Positions 33,657 to 41,923 of a DNA stretch of 64,000 bases are shown here, piece by piece. Location of the stretch: contig CP130741.1 in assembly GCA_030586155.1 (NCBI GenBank), positions 676,680 through 740,679 on the forward strand. Reading direction: 5' to 3'. Origin of the DNA: Eubacteriaceae bacterium ES3. Its GTDB lineage: Bacteria > Bacillota > Clostridia > Eubacteriales > Eubacteriaceae. The notes below the pieces were generated by a model that saw nothing but the letters and a program-made list of their open reading frames with translations, had not been told where the DNA came from and did no database searches. Numbering within the stretch: position 1 is the stretch's first letter; every line of letters begins with the position of its first letter. The position numbers and the translations under genes are program-made.

Positions 33657-33684
33657 AAGGCATCCATTACAGGTGCCTTTTTTA
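33657..33684 (+). terminator. Intrinsic terminator
   Basis: AAGGCA and TGCCTT stem followed by TTTT. The rest of the gap to 34097 (about 410 bases) has no ORF; it must hold the promoter of the next operon, but I cannot place convincing boxes. Confidence 0.65.
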
Positions 33685-34097
33685 AGTTAGAGGTATATAT
33701 CAATATTGCATAACAGTAAGGCTGGCAGTTACTTAATAAAAAATTAAGAACTTTTGATGATAATTGTATATACAGGTCGATATAAGTATGCTATAATTTA
33801 TCAAACGATTTCAAATGATAAAAAGACTGGATCTGAATTGAACAAATTTTTCCATGTCATTGGAATAAATATAAAAGTGTTTAGTAGCAGAGATTATTTG
33901 TAAAATGAAATTTTTTTGAAATTCAATTGCAAACGAAATATGGTTGATGAATTCTATTTCAACCAAAAGATGAAAGTCTTATTTTAACAAAAAACAGTAT
34001 ACTTAAACAAGAACATAGATTCAGGCAAGACTTCGGTTGACAGACGAGACGCTGTACCTGAGGTTTTATTGTATATTAGGATAAATGGAGCAGAGGG

Positions 34098-34742
34098 ATG
34101 AAACAGAGTATTGTTAGATCGATAGAAGGACTATACGAAGATCGGACTCTGGAGCTCGTAAGAATAGCCATACGAAAAGGGTTTAAACCCATCGATATTT
34201 TTAACTGGTTGCAGGCAGGGATGGAACGAGTGGGCAAATTATACGAGACCAGTGATTATTTTATTGCCGATCTGATTTTTGCCGGAATAATCTTTCAGGA
34301 GGTTATGGAGCTAGAAGAGCTGATAGCTTTTAATCAGCCTGCGCCTGAACAAACTATTGGAAAAATGTTGTTATTATCGGTCTTTGGAGATTGTCATGAT
34401 ATTGGGAAGAATATTTTTGGTTCATTCTCAAGGACCGCCGGTTTTGAAATTATTGACATTGGAACAGATGTGCCCTTGGATACGGTTATTTCGTCTGTTG
34501 AAAAATATAAGCCTGATATTATTGCTCTTAGTGGGATGCAACAGGAAACGCTTTACGAAATGCGGGCAATTGTCTGTGAATTAATTAATCGTGGTATTCG
34601 TGACGACTATAAAATAATTATTGGTGGGGCAGTGATTGATGAAAAGGCCGGTCAGATTGTGGGAGCAGATTTTGCAACAAAGGATGTGACCCTAGGGGTT
34701 GATAAATGTAAGTTGTGGATGCTTGAAAAATCCGGTAAATAA
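34098..34742 (+). CDS. Second corrinoid protein (MtaC/MttC type)
   Basis: This 214-residue protein is a divergent paralogue of the one at 33.0 kb, with helical cap (about 1-85, TSDYFIADLIFAG) and Rossmann domain. The cobalamin motif D98-C-H100-D-I-G103 lies in FGDCHDIGKN, and SGMQQETLYEMR and IIGGAVIDE follow. The upstream region of the protein differs from the first copy, so it probably serves another methyltransferase. It heads an operon with a GntR/UTRA regulator and a DUF1638 protein. GAGCAGAGGG lies before the ATG. Confidence 0.92.
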   Translation: MKQSIVRSIEGLYEDRTLELVRIAIRKGFKPIDIFNWLQAGMERVGKLYETSDYFIADLIFAGIIFQEVMELEELIAFNQPAPEQTIGKMLLLSVFGDCHDIGKNIFGSFSRTAGFEIIDIGTDVPLDTVISSVEKYKPDIIALSGMQQETLYEMRAIVCELINRGIRDDYKIIIGGAVIDEKAGQIVGADFATKDVTLGVDKCKLWMLEKSGK

Positions 34743-34772
34743 TAGAAACGAGTGGACCAAGGTGGTGAGTAT

Positions 34773-35477
34773 ATGGGATCTCCCGAATATTTAAGAATAG
34801 TAGAAGCAATTAAGCAAAAGATAACCAGCGAAGAAATTAAGCCAGGTGATGCCATACAGTCGGAGAATCTTCTTTGTGAGGAGTTTAATGTCAGTCGAAT
34901 GACCGTCCGCAAGGGTTTGGCAGTTTTGGTTAATGAAGGGTATATCTATTCTATTCCAGGAAAAGGGAATTACGTTTGTGAACCAGATCTTGATTTATAT
35001 ACCCTGCATTTTGATGAAATGTTGCCGAGCGAGAAAAAGGGTGAAGAAATTCGCTTAATGGAAGTTAATGTCATCAAACCCAGTTATGAGGTTGGCTTCA
35101 ATTTGGAAATTCAGGAAAACAAACACGTTATTGTTGTAAAACGCGTTTTCGTTAATGATGGGATTGTTAAGGCATTTGATGTCAAGTATATTCCCTATTA
35201 TCGCGGAATACCGATTGTCGAGAAGGAAATACGTTATGCGACTTTTCCGGAAATGGTAGCCAAGAAAAACTCCATTTTTGCGATGACTAAAAAACTAAAG
35301 ATTCGTGCAGCTGCAGCTAAAGGTGAAGTGAGCCAGGTGCTTGATATTTTGGATGGCGAACCGGTACTGGTCGTTGAACAAAAACTACTTGATGAAAAAG
35401 ATCATCCCATTGGCTGGGGTTTAATGTATTTTTCAGGAGAAGATGCAGGTCTGGAAGCAGTCGCATCCTTTGATTAG
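34773..35477 (+). CDS. GntR-family regulator with UTRA effector domain
   Basis: This 234-residue protein has a GntR winged helix (about 1-70, IKPGDAIQSENLLCEEFNVS and MTVRKGLAVLVNEGYIYSIPGKGNYV) and a UTRA ligand domain (about 95-230). UTRA domains bind small metabolites. It should control this corrinoid-protein operon. Start 34773 follows GGTGGTGAG; the longer GTG start at 34752 would put the gene inside the RBS. Confidence 0.9.
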   Translation: MGSPEYLRIVEAIKQKITSEEIKPGDAIQSENLLCEEFNVSRMTVRKGLAVLVNEGYIYSIPGKGNYVCEPDLDLYTLHFDEMLPSEKKGEEIRLMEVNVIKPSYEVGFNLEIQENKHVIVVKRVFVNDGIVKAFDVKYIPYYRGIPIVEKEIRYATFPEMVAKKNSIFAMTKKLKIRAAAAKGEVSQVLDILDGEPVLVVEQKLLDEKDHPIGWGLMYFSGEDAGLEAVASFD

Positions 35478-35497
35478 CAATGAACAGAGGGGAGATC

Positions 35498-36205
35498 ATG
35501 AAAGAAAAAGTTTTACTGATTGCTTGTGGCATGATAAAAGGTGAATTGAGCTTGGCAATGGAGAATTGTGGAATTTTTTATGATACCATTTGGATGCCGG
35601 CGGAACTGCACATCAATCCTGATCTTCTTCGAAATGAACTGCAAAAGGCAATTGATAATAATCAAAACTATGGGTTGATCTTATTGGCATATGGGAATTG
35701 CGGACATGGCCTGGTAGGGCTGGTCAGCCAAAACACCAGACTGGCCTGTTTGAGACTGGAAGATTGCATTCATGTCCTTTTACATAATGAAAAAAATTTA
35801 AAAAAAATTCGTGGGGAATCCTATTTTATCACCAAAGCCTGGTTAAACAGTAAGAAATCCCTGAAAGAGGAATACCATTACGCGATTAGACGCTATGGAT
35901 CTAAACGTGCTGAAGCAATTATGGGGATAATGTTTAAGAATTATAAATCGATGGTTATGGTTGACGCTGGAGCATATAGTTTAGACAGTTGGGTTTATTG
36001 TGCTAAACACTTGAGTCAGGTTCTAAAGTTGGATTTTAAAACGATGACGGGCGATGTCGGTCTATTGGAAAAGTTCTTATCACTGAATTGGGATCGTCAG
36101 GTTGCAGAATTTGAACCGGGTAGAATGATTAGTAAAGATGATTTTGGAATGGAGTGCACTATTGCTGGTTTTTCTACTTCATTCCCAATGGTTATTGATA
36201 AATAA
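35498..36205 (+). CDS. DUF1638 protein
   Basis: This 235-residue protein of unknown function belongs to the DUF1638 family, which is found beside corrinoid proteins and methyltransferases in methanogens and acetogens. Visible features: N-terminal LLIACGMIKGEL, a central GLILLAYGNCGHGLVGL, HVLLHNEKN, and cysteines in LIACGM, YGNCGHGL, LEDCIHVLL and ECTIAG; several may bind a metal. It has no signal or TM segment. GAGGGGAG precedes ATG 35498 and an upstream frame start overlaps the regulator. It probably acts in the methyl or corrinoid metabolism served by this operon. Confidence 0.8.
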   Translation: MKEKVLLIACGMIKGELSLAMENCGIFYDTIWMPAELHINPDLLRNELQKAIDNNQNYGLILLAYGNCGHGLVGLVSQNTRLACLRLEDCIHVLLHNEKNLKKIRGESYFITKAWLNSKKSLKEEYHYAIRRYGSKRAEAIMGIMFKNYKSMVMVDAGAYSLDSWVYCAKHLSQVLKLDFKTMTGDVGLLEKFLSLNWDRQVAEFEPGRMISKDDFGMECTIAGFSTSFPMVIDK

Positions 36206-36379
36206 TCGTAAACGACTACAAAAACACAGAAAACTCTTTTGCTGAATCTTGACAGATAATGTAAAGGGGTTTTTCTTTATGCACAATAACAATAGAAAAA
36301 GCGTTTTTCAGATGATAGAAAGTAGACAAGAAAAAGCCGAAGAAGTATAATGTTAAGAGCAAATAAGGAGAACGCAGGA

Positions 36380-37855
36380 ATGAAATTAGAAAAACTACTT
36401 AATAATATAGAAATTACTGATATAAAAAATCTTGATAAGAAACGAAAGATTGAGGGAATCGCTTATGATTCGCGAAAAGTTATACAAGAGGGTATTTTTG
36501 TTGCAATTGACGGATACGTTACCGATGGTCACCTTTATATTGAGCAGGCGATTGATAAGGGGGCGGTTGTTATTATCCATGAAAAGGAGCTAGACAAATA
36601 TCCTGAAAAGGTTGCGTTTGTAAAAGTGGCTGATTCTCGCCACGCATTGGGATTATTGGCCAGTGCTTTTTATAGCGATCCGTCTCAGGGTATGATGATG
36701 ACTGGGGTGACGGGCACAAATGGAAAAACGACGGTCACCAGTATGCTCAAACATATTTTTGAAACAACAGGAAAAAAATGCGGATTAATTGGCACCATTA
36801 ATAATTTGATTGGTGATAAGATAATTGATAATAAAGGACGAACAACGCCTGAATCCCTTGAAGTACAAGAAACTATTGCGGAGATGAAAAATAATGGGTG
36901 TAGCCATCTTTTTATGGAGGTTTCATCACATGGTTTAGCTTTAGATCGAGTTAATGGTGTGCATTTTGATTACGGAATTTTTACGAATCTGACTCAGGAT
37001 CATTTGGATTATCATAAAACTTTTGAAAATTATTTTGAAGCTAAGTCAAAACTATTTTTTCAGACTGAAAAAGCAGCCATAATTAATGCGGATGACAAAT
37101 GGGGTGGCATATTAAGAGATACCCTGGAGGAAAAGACTGATATACCGATTATTACTTATGGAATGGATGTAAAATGTGATTATTTTGCAACCGATATTGA
37201 AATGACAAAAAAAGGATCGCATTTTACCTTAGTTACACCGACTGGTGAAGAGCAAATATATATTAATATTCCTGGGGAATTTATGATTTACAACGCCATG
37301 GCAGCGATGATTGTCGCTTGTCGTGAACAGGTACCAATGTCGCTGATTATAGAAGCGGTCGCGCATTTTCCCGGAGTTGAGGGACGAATGGAAATCTTAG
37401 AAACTAAAGCACCATTTGGGGTAGTTATCGATTATGCTCATTCCCCGGATTCTCTGGAGAAGCTTTTATTGTCGGTCCGCAAGATTTTTGATGGCAGGAT
37501 CATTTTGGTTTTTGGTTGCAATGGTGATCGAGATAAAGAAAAACGGCCAATTATGGGGAAGATTGCCGGTGAATTGGCAGATTTTATCGTTGTTACCTCT
37601 GATAATCCGGCCAGTGAAGAACCATTAACTATTATTAAAGCGGTACTATCGGGTGTGCAGGAAAAAACTGATCAGTATGCAATAGAGGAAATCAGACAGG
37701 AAGGTGTTTTTCACGGTGCACGACTTTGTAAAGCTGGAGATGTATTGGTGTTGGCTGGAAAAGGGCATGAAAAGCAGGAAATACTAAAAGAAAAAACCCT
37801 TTATTACAATGAATGGGACACTGCCAGAGAAGCTCTTAGACGGCTTGGCTATTAA
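36380..37855 (+). CDS. murE: UDP-N-acetylmuramyl-tripeptide synthetase (MurE-type ligase)
   Basis: This 491-residue cytosolic ligase adds the third residue of the peptidoglycan stem peptide. It has an N-terminal UDP-binding domain (SRKVIQEGIFVAIDG), ATP P-loop TGVTGTNGKTTVTS, FMEVSSHGLALDR, the HLDYHKTFENYFEAK motif, and the C-terminal GCNGDRDKEKRPIMG. The specificity motif reads D-N-P-A-S-E-E-P, unlike D-N-P-R of meso-diaminopimelate enzymes, so a different amino acid (lysine, ornithine or serine type) is added. RBS AAGGAGAACGCAGGA. It is isolated from other mur genes. Length is normal. Confidence 0.92.
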   Translation: MKLEKLLNNIEITDIKNLDKKRKIEGIAYDSRKVIQEGIFVAIDGYVTDGHLYIEQAIDKGAVVIIHEKELDKYPEKVAFVKVADSRHALGLLASAFYSDPSQGMMMTGVTGTNGKTTVTSMLKHIFETTGKKCGLIGTINNLIGDKIIDNKGRTTPESLEVQETIAEMKNNGCSHLFMEVSSHGLALDRVNGVHFDYGIFTNLTQDHLDYHKTFENYFEAKSKLFFQTEKAAIINADDKWGGILRDTLEEKTDIPIITYGMDVKCDYFATDIEMTKKGSHFTLVTPTGEEQIYINIPGEFMIYNAMAAMIVACREQVPMSLIIEAVAHFPGVEGRMEILETKAPFGVVIDYAHSPDSLEKLLLSVRKIFDGRIILVFGCNGDRDKEKRPIMGKIAGELADFIVVTSDNPASEEPLTIIKAVLSGVQEKTDQYAIEEIRQEGVFHGARLCKAGDVLVLAGKGHEKQEILKEKTLYYNEWDTAREALRRLGY

Positions 37856-37886
37856 AAAAAGAAACAGTTTATCCGTTTCTTTTTTT
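37854..37886. terminator. Bidirectional terminator between murE and ABC-F
   Basis: AAAAAAAGAAAC and GTTTCTTTTTTT around AGTTTATCC. It works for murE on the top strand and the ABC-F gene on the other. Confidence 0.8.
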
Positions 37887-37894
37887 CGTGGTCT

Positions 37895-39778
37895 TTAATT
37901 AGCTGTTTTTAAAGTTTCCAGTTCTTCTAGTCGTTCCATTGCCTCAAGATAGCGATCTTCAAGTTGATCTTTTTCATTATTCAGCTGCTCAAGTTTGACG
38001 TAATCACTGAGATCTTGAGTCATTTCTGTACTAATTTGCTCAAGTCGATTTTCAATTTCCGGGATTTCGCATTCGAGGGCTTCGAATTCACGTTTTTCCT
38101 TGTAAGTCAGGCCTTTGCGAACATTTTCTTTGGGTGGTCTGCCACCTGATTTTTTAGTCGTGGCATCAGATATGCTTTCAGATAAGCCTTTTTTGGCAAT
38201 ATAATCGGAATAATTACCGGTTTGAACGATTGTTTTACCATCGCCAATAAAGGCAATGATTTTTTCGCAGGTACGGTCTAAAAAATACCGGTCATGAGAA
38301 ACAGTAATGACAGAACCGGGGAAGTCGTCCAAATAGCTTTCAAGGATTGACAGTGTTTCCAGATCCAAATCGTTTGTAGGTTCATCAAAAAGCAATACAT
38401 TTGGTTTTTGAATCAGGATGCCCATTAAATAGAGACGCCGTTGTTCGCCGCCTGACAGCTGTTTAATATAGACCCATTGCTTGTTTCGGTCAAATAGAAA
38501 GGTTTCCATCATTTGAGCGGCGCTTACCGTTTGTCCGGTGCTGTCTGTGACTGTTTCGGCCAGTTCTCGGATATATTCAATGGCTTTGAGATTTTGATCC
38601 ATTTCTTCGGATTCCTGAGAAAAATAACCGAAGCGGACCGTTTCACCGATCTCAATATGGCCCTGATCCGCTTGTATGCGTCCTGTAAGCAGATTTAAGA
38701 GGCTTGATTTGCCCAAACCATTGTTCCCGATAATACCGATCCGTTCACCCTGGCCAATAATCAGGCTAAAGTCATCAAGGACTTTTTTAGAAGCAAAGGA
38801 TTTTGAAACATGGTCCAGCTCGATGACTTTTTTTCCCAGACGGGTGGTTGATAGGCCGATATCAAGTTTTTGCTGGTTTAAATTGACTTCCTGATCTTTA
38901 AGTTCTTCAAAGCGCTGGATACGGGCTTTTTGTTTTGTGGTTCTGGCTCTGGCTCCGCGTCTGATCCAGGCCAGTTCCTGGCGGTAAAGATTTTGTCTTT
39001 TCTGTTCGCTGGCAAGTGCCATCTCTTCTCGAGTGGCCTTGAGTTCCAGAAAGGCTGCGTAATTTCCTGAGTATTCATAGAGATTTCCCTGCGAAAGTTC
39101 AAAGGTTTTGGTGACAACCCGATCTAAAAAATACCGGTCATGGGTAACCATTAACAAGGATCCTTGTCGATTCATTAAATAGTTTTCCAGCCAGTCAATC
39201 GTTTCATTGTCCAAATGATTAGTCGGTTCGTCAAGGATTAACAAATCGCAATCTGACAAAAGCGCCGCTGCCAGAGCAACGCGTTTCTTTTGTCCACCGG
39301 AACATTCACCAATTTTCTGTTGCAGGTGGTTGATGCCAAGTCGTGACAGGATGGTCTTGATCTGAGCCTGAAAATCCCAGAGACTCTGGTCATCAATAAC
39401 TTGAGAAAGTGATAAAAGTCGGCCTTCAAGTTTTTTATCATGGGGATTCTCGTTTACCAGTTCAAGAGTTTCTTCATAATCACGTATCAGAGAGATTTCC
39501 GGTGAATCCATTTTCAGGACAGCTTCAAGAATAGGCAGGTCTGCCTCAAAAATCGGGTCTTGAGGCAGGTATTCGATACGTTTGCTGCCAAAAAAAGTGA
39601 CAGTTCCTGCGTCAGGCGGTTCTGTTCCAGCAAGTACCTTAATTAATGAAGTTTTTCCGGTGCCGTTTAAGCCAATCAGACCTATTTTGTCATTTTCATC
39701 AATTCCAAAATTGAGATCTGAAAAAAGTATTTTTTCGCCATAGGTTTTGGTCAGGTTTTCGATTTGTGCAATATGCAT
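37895..39778 (-). CDS. ABC-F ATP-binding protein (Uup/YdiF-like)
   Basis: This 627-residue soluble protein has two ABC domains without TM segments. The first contains GLNGTGKTSLIK, SGGQKKRVALAAALLSDCDLLILDEPTNHLD. The second has GNNGLGKSSLLN, SGGEQRRLYLMG and LLFDEPTNDLD. A linker of charged helices sits between them, and the C-terminal about 90 residues are a coiled coil like the Uup tail. ABC-F proteins act on the ribosome E site in translation or antibiotic resistance; this one is closest to the housekeeping Uup/YdiF type. AAAAGGA-ATGAAT sits before ATG 39778, 6 bases from the RBS. The 311-base gap to 40089 contains the divergent promoters only, and nothing else is recognised in it. Confidence 0.9.
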   Translation of the reverse strand: MHIAQIENLTKTYGEKILFSDLNFGIDENDKIGLIGLNGTGKTSLIKVLAGTEPPDAGTVTFFGSKRIEYLPQDPIFEADLPILEAVLKMDSPEISLIRDYEETLELVNENPHDKKLEGRLLSLSQVIDDQSLWDFQAQIKTILSRLGINHLQQKIGECSGGQKKRVALAAALLSDCDLLILDEPTNHLDNETIDWLENYLMNRQGSLLMVTHDRYFLDRVVTKTFELSQGNLYEYSGNYAAFLELKATREEMALASEQKRQNLYRQELAWIRRGARARTTKQKARIQRFEELKDQEVNLNQQKLDIGLSTTRLGKKVIELDHVSKSFASKKVLDDFSLIIGQGERIGIIGNNGLGKSSLLNLLTGRIQADQGHIEIGETVRFGYFSQESEEMDQNLKAIEYIRELAETVTDSTGQTVSAAQMMETFLFDRNKQWVYIKQLSGGEQRRLYLMGILIQKPNVLLFDEPTNDLDLETLSILESYLDDFPGSVITVSHDRYFLDRTCEKIIAFIGDGKTIVQTGNYSDYIAKKGLSESISDATTKKSGGRPPKENVRKGLTYKEKREFEALECEIPEIENRLEQISTEMTQDLSDYVKLEQLNNEKDQLEDRYLEAMERLEELETLKTAN

Positions 39779-40089
39779 ATTCATTCCTTTTAATTTGAAG
39801 TAAACATATTTTAACATAAGACTGGCAGCGATTAAAATTTATTTTATTTTTTTAGGCGTTCTAACTAAAATTAACAGATTATAAGGGGTTTTGAACAGTT
39901 ATATTAGCTTGAATTTATGTTACAATAATACATATTTAAAGACGGAAAGTAATTAATGTAGTATTTTTGATAAGATATTTGGAAATCCATTAAAGTGACA
40001 ATGTTTAGGAGATATGCTGCTAAAGTAAATCATGTTTTAAGAATGAGGCTGATTTTTAGGTCAGGCCTTGAACATATGGAGGTAAAAGT

Positions 40090-40563
40090 ATGATGCTCGG
40101 TAAGACCGTATTTATTGCAAAAAGTGCGGATGTTGTTGGCCGCGTTAAATTGGGGAATTTTGTTAGTATCTGGTTTCAGGCTGTAATCCGTGGTGATGTA
40201 GACAGCATTACGATTGGCAATAATACAAATATACAGGATGGAACTGTGGTGCATGTGGCGCCGGGGCACCCGACGATTATTGGTGAAGGTGTCAGTGTGG
40301 GCCATAATGCGATCATTCACGGCTGCACAATTGGTGATAATGTACTGGTAGGGATGGGGGCGATCATTTTAAATGGAGCTCAGATCGGTGATAATTCTAT
40401 CGTTGGGGCTGGTGCGCTGGTTACTCAAGGAAAGGTGTTTCCACAAAATTCCTTAATTATTGGTAGCCCGGCTAAAGCGGTCCGAACCCTTTCTGAAGAA
40501 GAGATCCAGTCTATACGGGATAATGCTGAAGAATATTTGGATACGATGAAAGGCTATATGTAA
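40090..40563 (+). CDS. Gamma-class carbonic anhydrase family protein
   Basis: This 157-residue protein has a left-handed beta-helix built from hexapeptide repeats, with VVGRVKLGN, SIWFQAVIRGDVDSITIGNNTNIQDGTVVH, GHNAIIHGCTIGDN and VGMGAIILNGAQIG. Histidines at VVHVAP, GHNAIIH match the zinc ligands of Cam/CamH-type carbonic anhydrases. It may hydrate CO2 for the acetogenic carbon pathway, but YrdA-like relatives often have other uses. GGAGGT precedes the ATG (MMLGK start). Confidence 0.88.
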   Translation: MMLGKTVFIAKSADVVGRVKLGNFVSIWFQAVIRGDVDSITIGNNTNIQDGTVVHVAPGHPTIIGEGVSVGHNAIIHGCTIGDNVLVGMGAIILNGAQIGDNSIVGAGALVTQGKVFPQNSLIIGSPAKAVRTLSEEEIQSIRDNAEEYLDTMKGYM

Positions 40564-40566
40564 AAG

Positions 40567-40596
40567 CAAAACCCGATGAGAGATCATCGGGTTTTG
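40567..40596. terminator. Bidirectional terminator
   Basis: CAAAACCCGATGA and TCATCGGGTTTTG form a perfect 13-bp stem between convergent genes. Confidence 0.85.
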
Positions 40597-40607
40597 TAGA
40601 TGTGAGA

Positions 40608-41234
40608 TTAACTGATCTGTTCGATATAAATACTGGCAGCACTATTCCCTGGCAGATCTGTTTTCTCCTGAATGTTTGGCGAAATAGATACACGAACAGA
40701 GTACGCGCCTGAAGTTGCTGTGAAATTGGTTGTTTCAGATACTGTTTCTTCACTAAAATCGGCGAGGTTTGACATCAGACTGCGGTAAAATGCGGCCTGT
40801 TCATCAGTACTGTTTTGCGAGACGAAAGAAGTCAACCAGCCAGGGTTACCAGATGCACTGGTGATTAGCTGGGATTCAGAAACCATAGTGGCATTGTACA
40901 AAGGAATCAGCTCACTGGGATAGCCAGAAGCCAAAAGGTTTGAACTATCATCATACATGGCATCCTGATTGTCGGCAATAATCTGTTGAACGGCCTGAGG
41001 CACTTCAATTGCGGCAGAAGGGGTTTCGTCGGGAATGTTTGAAGTATCAGGGGTTTCATCTGTTGTCTTATCGTCAGAAGCATCAGTGGTGGTGTCGGTA
41101 GTATCTGTAGTGGTTTCCTCTGATGTCTGATCGCTGGCAGTATTTTGATCTTTTAATTGAGGAATTAAAAAAACCATTGCTGCAAGTAGAACGACAACGA
41201 GTATCACCGTTATGATAATTGAACGTTTTTTCAT
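40608..41234 (-). CDS. Membrane-anchored protein of unknown function
   Basis: This 208-residue protein is not recognised. It has an N-terminal membrane anchor or uncleaved signal (residues 5-28, IIITVILVVVLLAAMVFLIP), a low-complexity Thr/Asp/Ser/Glu linker of about 45 residues (TTDTTDTTTDASDD), then a domain of about 140 residues exposed outside (QQIIADNQDAMYDDSS to SIYIEQIS). The linker composition resembles the tail of the c-di-GMP-controlled protein at 17.8 kb. AAAAGGAG lies 5-6 bases before the ATG. Its promoter is likely in the 41235-41390 gap, which holds nothing else recognisable. Confidence 0.75.
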   Translation of the reverse strand: MKKRSIIITVILVVVLLAAMVFLIPQLKDQNTASDQTSEETTTDTTDTTTDASDDKTTDETPDTSNIPDETPSAAIEVPQAVQQIIADNQDAMYDDSSNLLASGYPSELIPLYNATMVSESQLITSASGNPGWLTSFVSQNSTDEQAAFYRSLMSNLADFSEETVSETTNFTATSGAYSVRVSISPNIQEKTDLPGNSAASIYIEQIS

Positions 41235-41394
41235 TAGGTTCTCCTTTTAATAAATAATGGAATGAAATTCCACTTATCATATTATTATAAACGAAATACT
41301 TAAAGTTTCAAATAAAGATTTCAAAAAACTTGATTTTACAGGCAGTTTTGGTTAGAATATGAGTCAGTAATAAAGAAAAATTAAATGTTTTGAT

Positions 41395-41601
41395 AAGGAC
41401 GTCTGGGAGTTGCCATAAGACAGAGAATTAATCAATTGGTGAGAGATTAATACTAAACTTCCGGTGGATCACCTTTGAACAGGCTACCTGAAATAAAGTT
41501 TTTCATATTTGAATTCTTTAGATTAGGGTATCCCGGGGAACCGTTATATTCATAAATGAGTGGGCATTTTGTGTCAACTTGGGTGGTACCGCGAACTTTT
41601 C
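41395..41601 (+). promoter_or_regulatory. T-box leader (isoleucine) of ileS
   Basis: The leader contains the T-box sequence GGGTGGTACCGCG (41581-41593), whose TGG bulge pairs with the tRNA 3' end. Upstream it holds a long stem-I region (41395-41480) with an AGAGA-containing arm. Codon ATC sits at 41468-41470 in GGTGGATCACCTTTGAAC, a good specifier for isoleucine. Uncharged tRNA-Ile would open the terminator that follows. Confidence 0.9.
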
Positions 41602-41630
41602 GTCCCTTGATTTTATCAGGGGACTTTTTT
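41602..41630 (+). terminator. T-box terminator
   Basis: GTCCC, TTGATTTTATCAG and GGGAC, followed by TTTTTT (41625-41630). Confidence 0.85.
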
Positions 41631-41650
41631 GCGCGAAAAATGAAGCCGTG

Positions 41651-41718
41651 CGCAGATTGAGATAATTAATCCGATTGAAAGCTCGCTTTCAGAAGCGGAT
41701 TAATTATCTCAATCTGCG
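41651..41718 (+). repeat. 68-base perfect hairpin in the ileS leader
   Basis: CGCAGATTGAGATAATTAATCCG (41651-41673) and its exact reverse complement (41696-41718) form a 23-bp arm; the 22-base loop itself contains GAAAGC/GCTTTC. It lies between the T-box terminator and the coding region and ends exactly where the 54-base repeat begins. Confidence 0.9.
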
Positions 41719-41771
41719 GAGGGCGAAGCCCGCGATGAGGTGGCGCGACAGCGACACCGAATGCACGGCAA
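41718..41771 (+). repeat. 54-base direct repeat, copy 1
   Basis: The unit starts GGAGGGCGAAGCCCGCGATG and ends CACCGAATGCACGGCAA. It contains GGGC-GAA-GCCC and GGTG...CACC mini-hairpins. It is far more GC-rich than the surroundings. A 25-base spacer separates it from copy 2. Confidence 0.9.
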
Positions 41772-41796
41772 TGTTTTTCAGCTTTGTAAAGACAAG

Positions 41797-41850
41797 GGAG
41801 GGCGAAGCCCGCGATGAGGTGGCGCGACAGCGACACCGAATGCACGGCAA
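41797..41850 (+). repeat. 54-base direct repeat, copy 2
   Basis: Identical to 41718-41771 over all 54 bases. The period is 79. It ends about 70 bases before the ileS RBS, inside the leader transcript. Confidence 0.9.
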
Positions 41851-41923
41851 GTCCAAAACGAGGAAAAAATCGATTCATAGGGATTTGTGAAACTATGAAT
41901 GTACATAAACAGGAGGTACAGAT

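Noticed and set aside
34024-34045. TTGACA near the second corrinoid operon as a promoter
   Set aside because: No -10 box lies at 16-18 bases, and the sequence does not fit a sigma-54 promoter either.
41718-41850. Two 54-base repeats as a CRISPR array
   Set aside because: There are only two units, they are too long, the spacer is 25 bases, and no cas gene is in the window.
41675-41890. 71-residue ORF with repeated arginine-rich peptide
   Set aside because: It arises only because the 54-base unit is open in more than one frame; no RBS, and the two copies are read in different frames.
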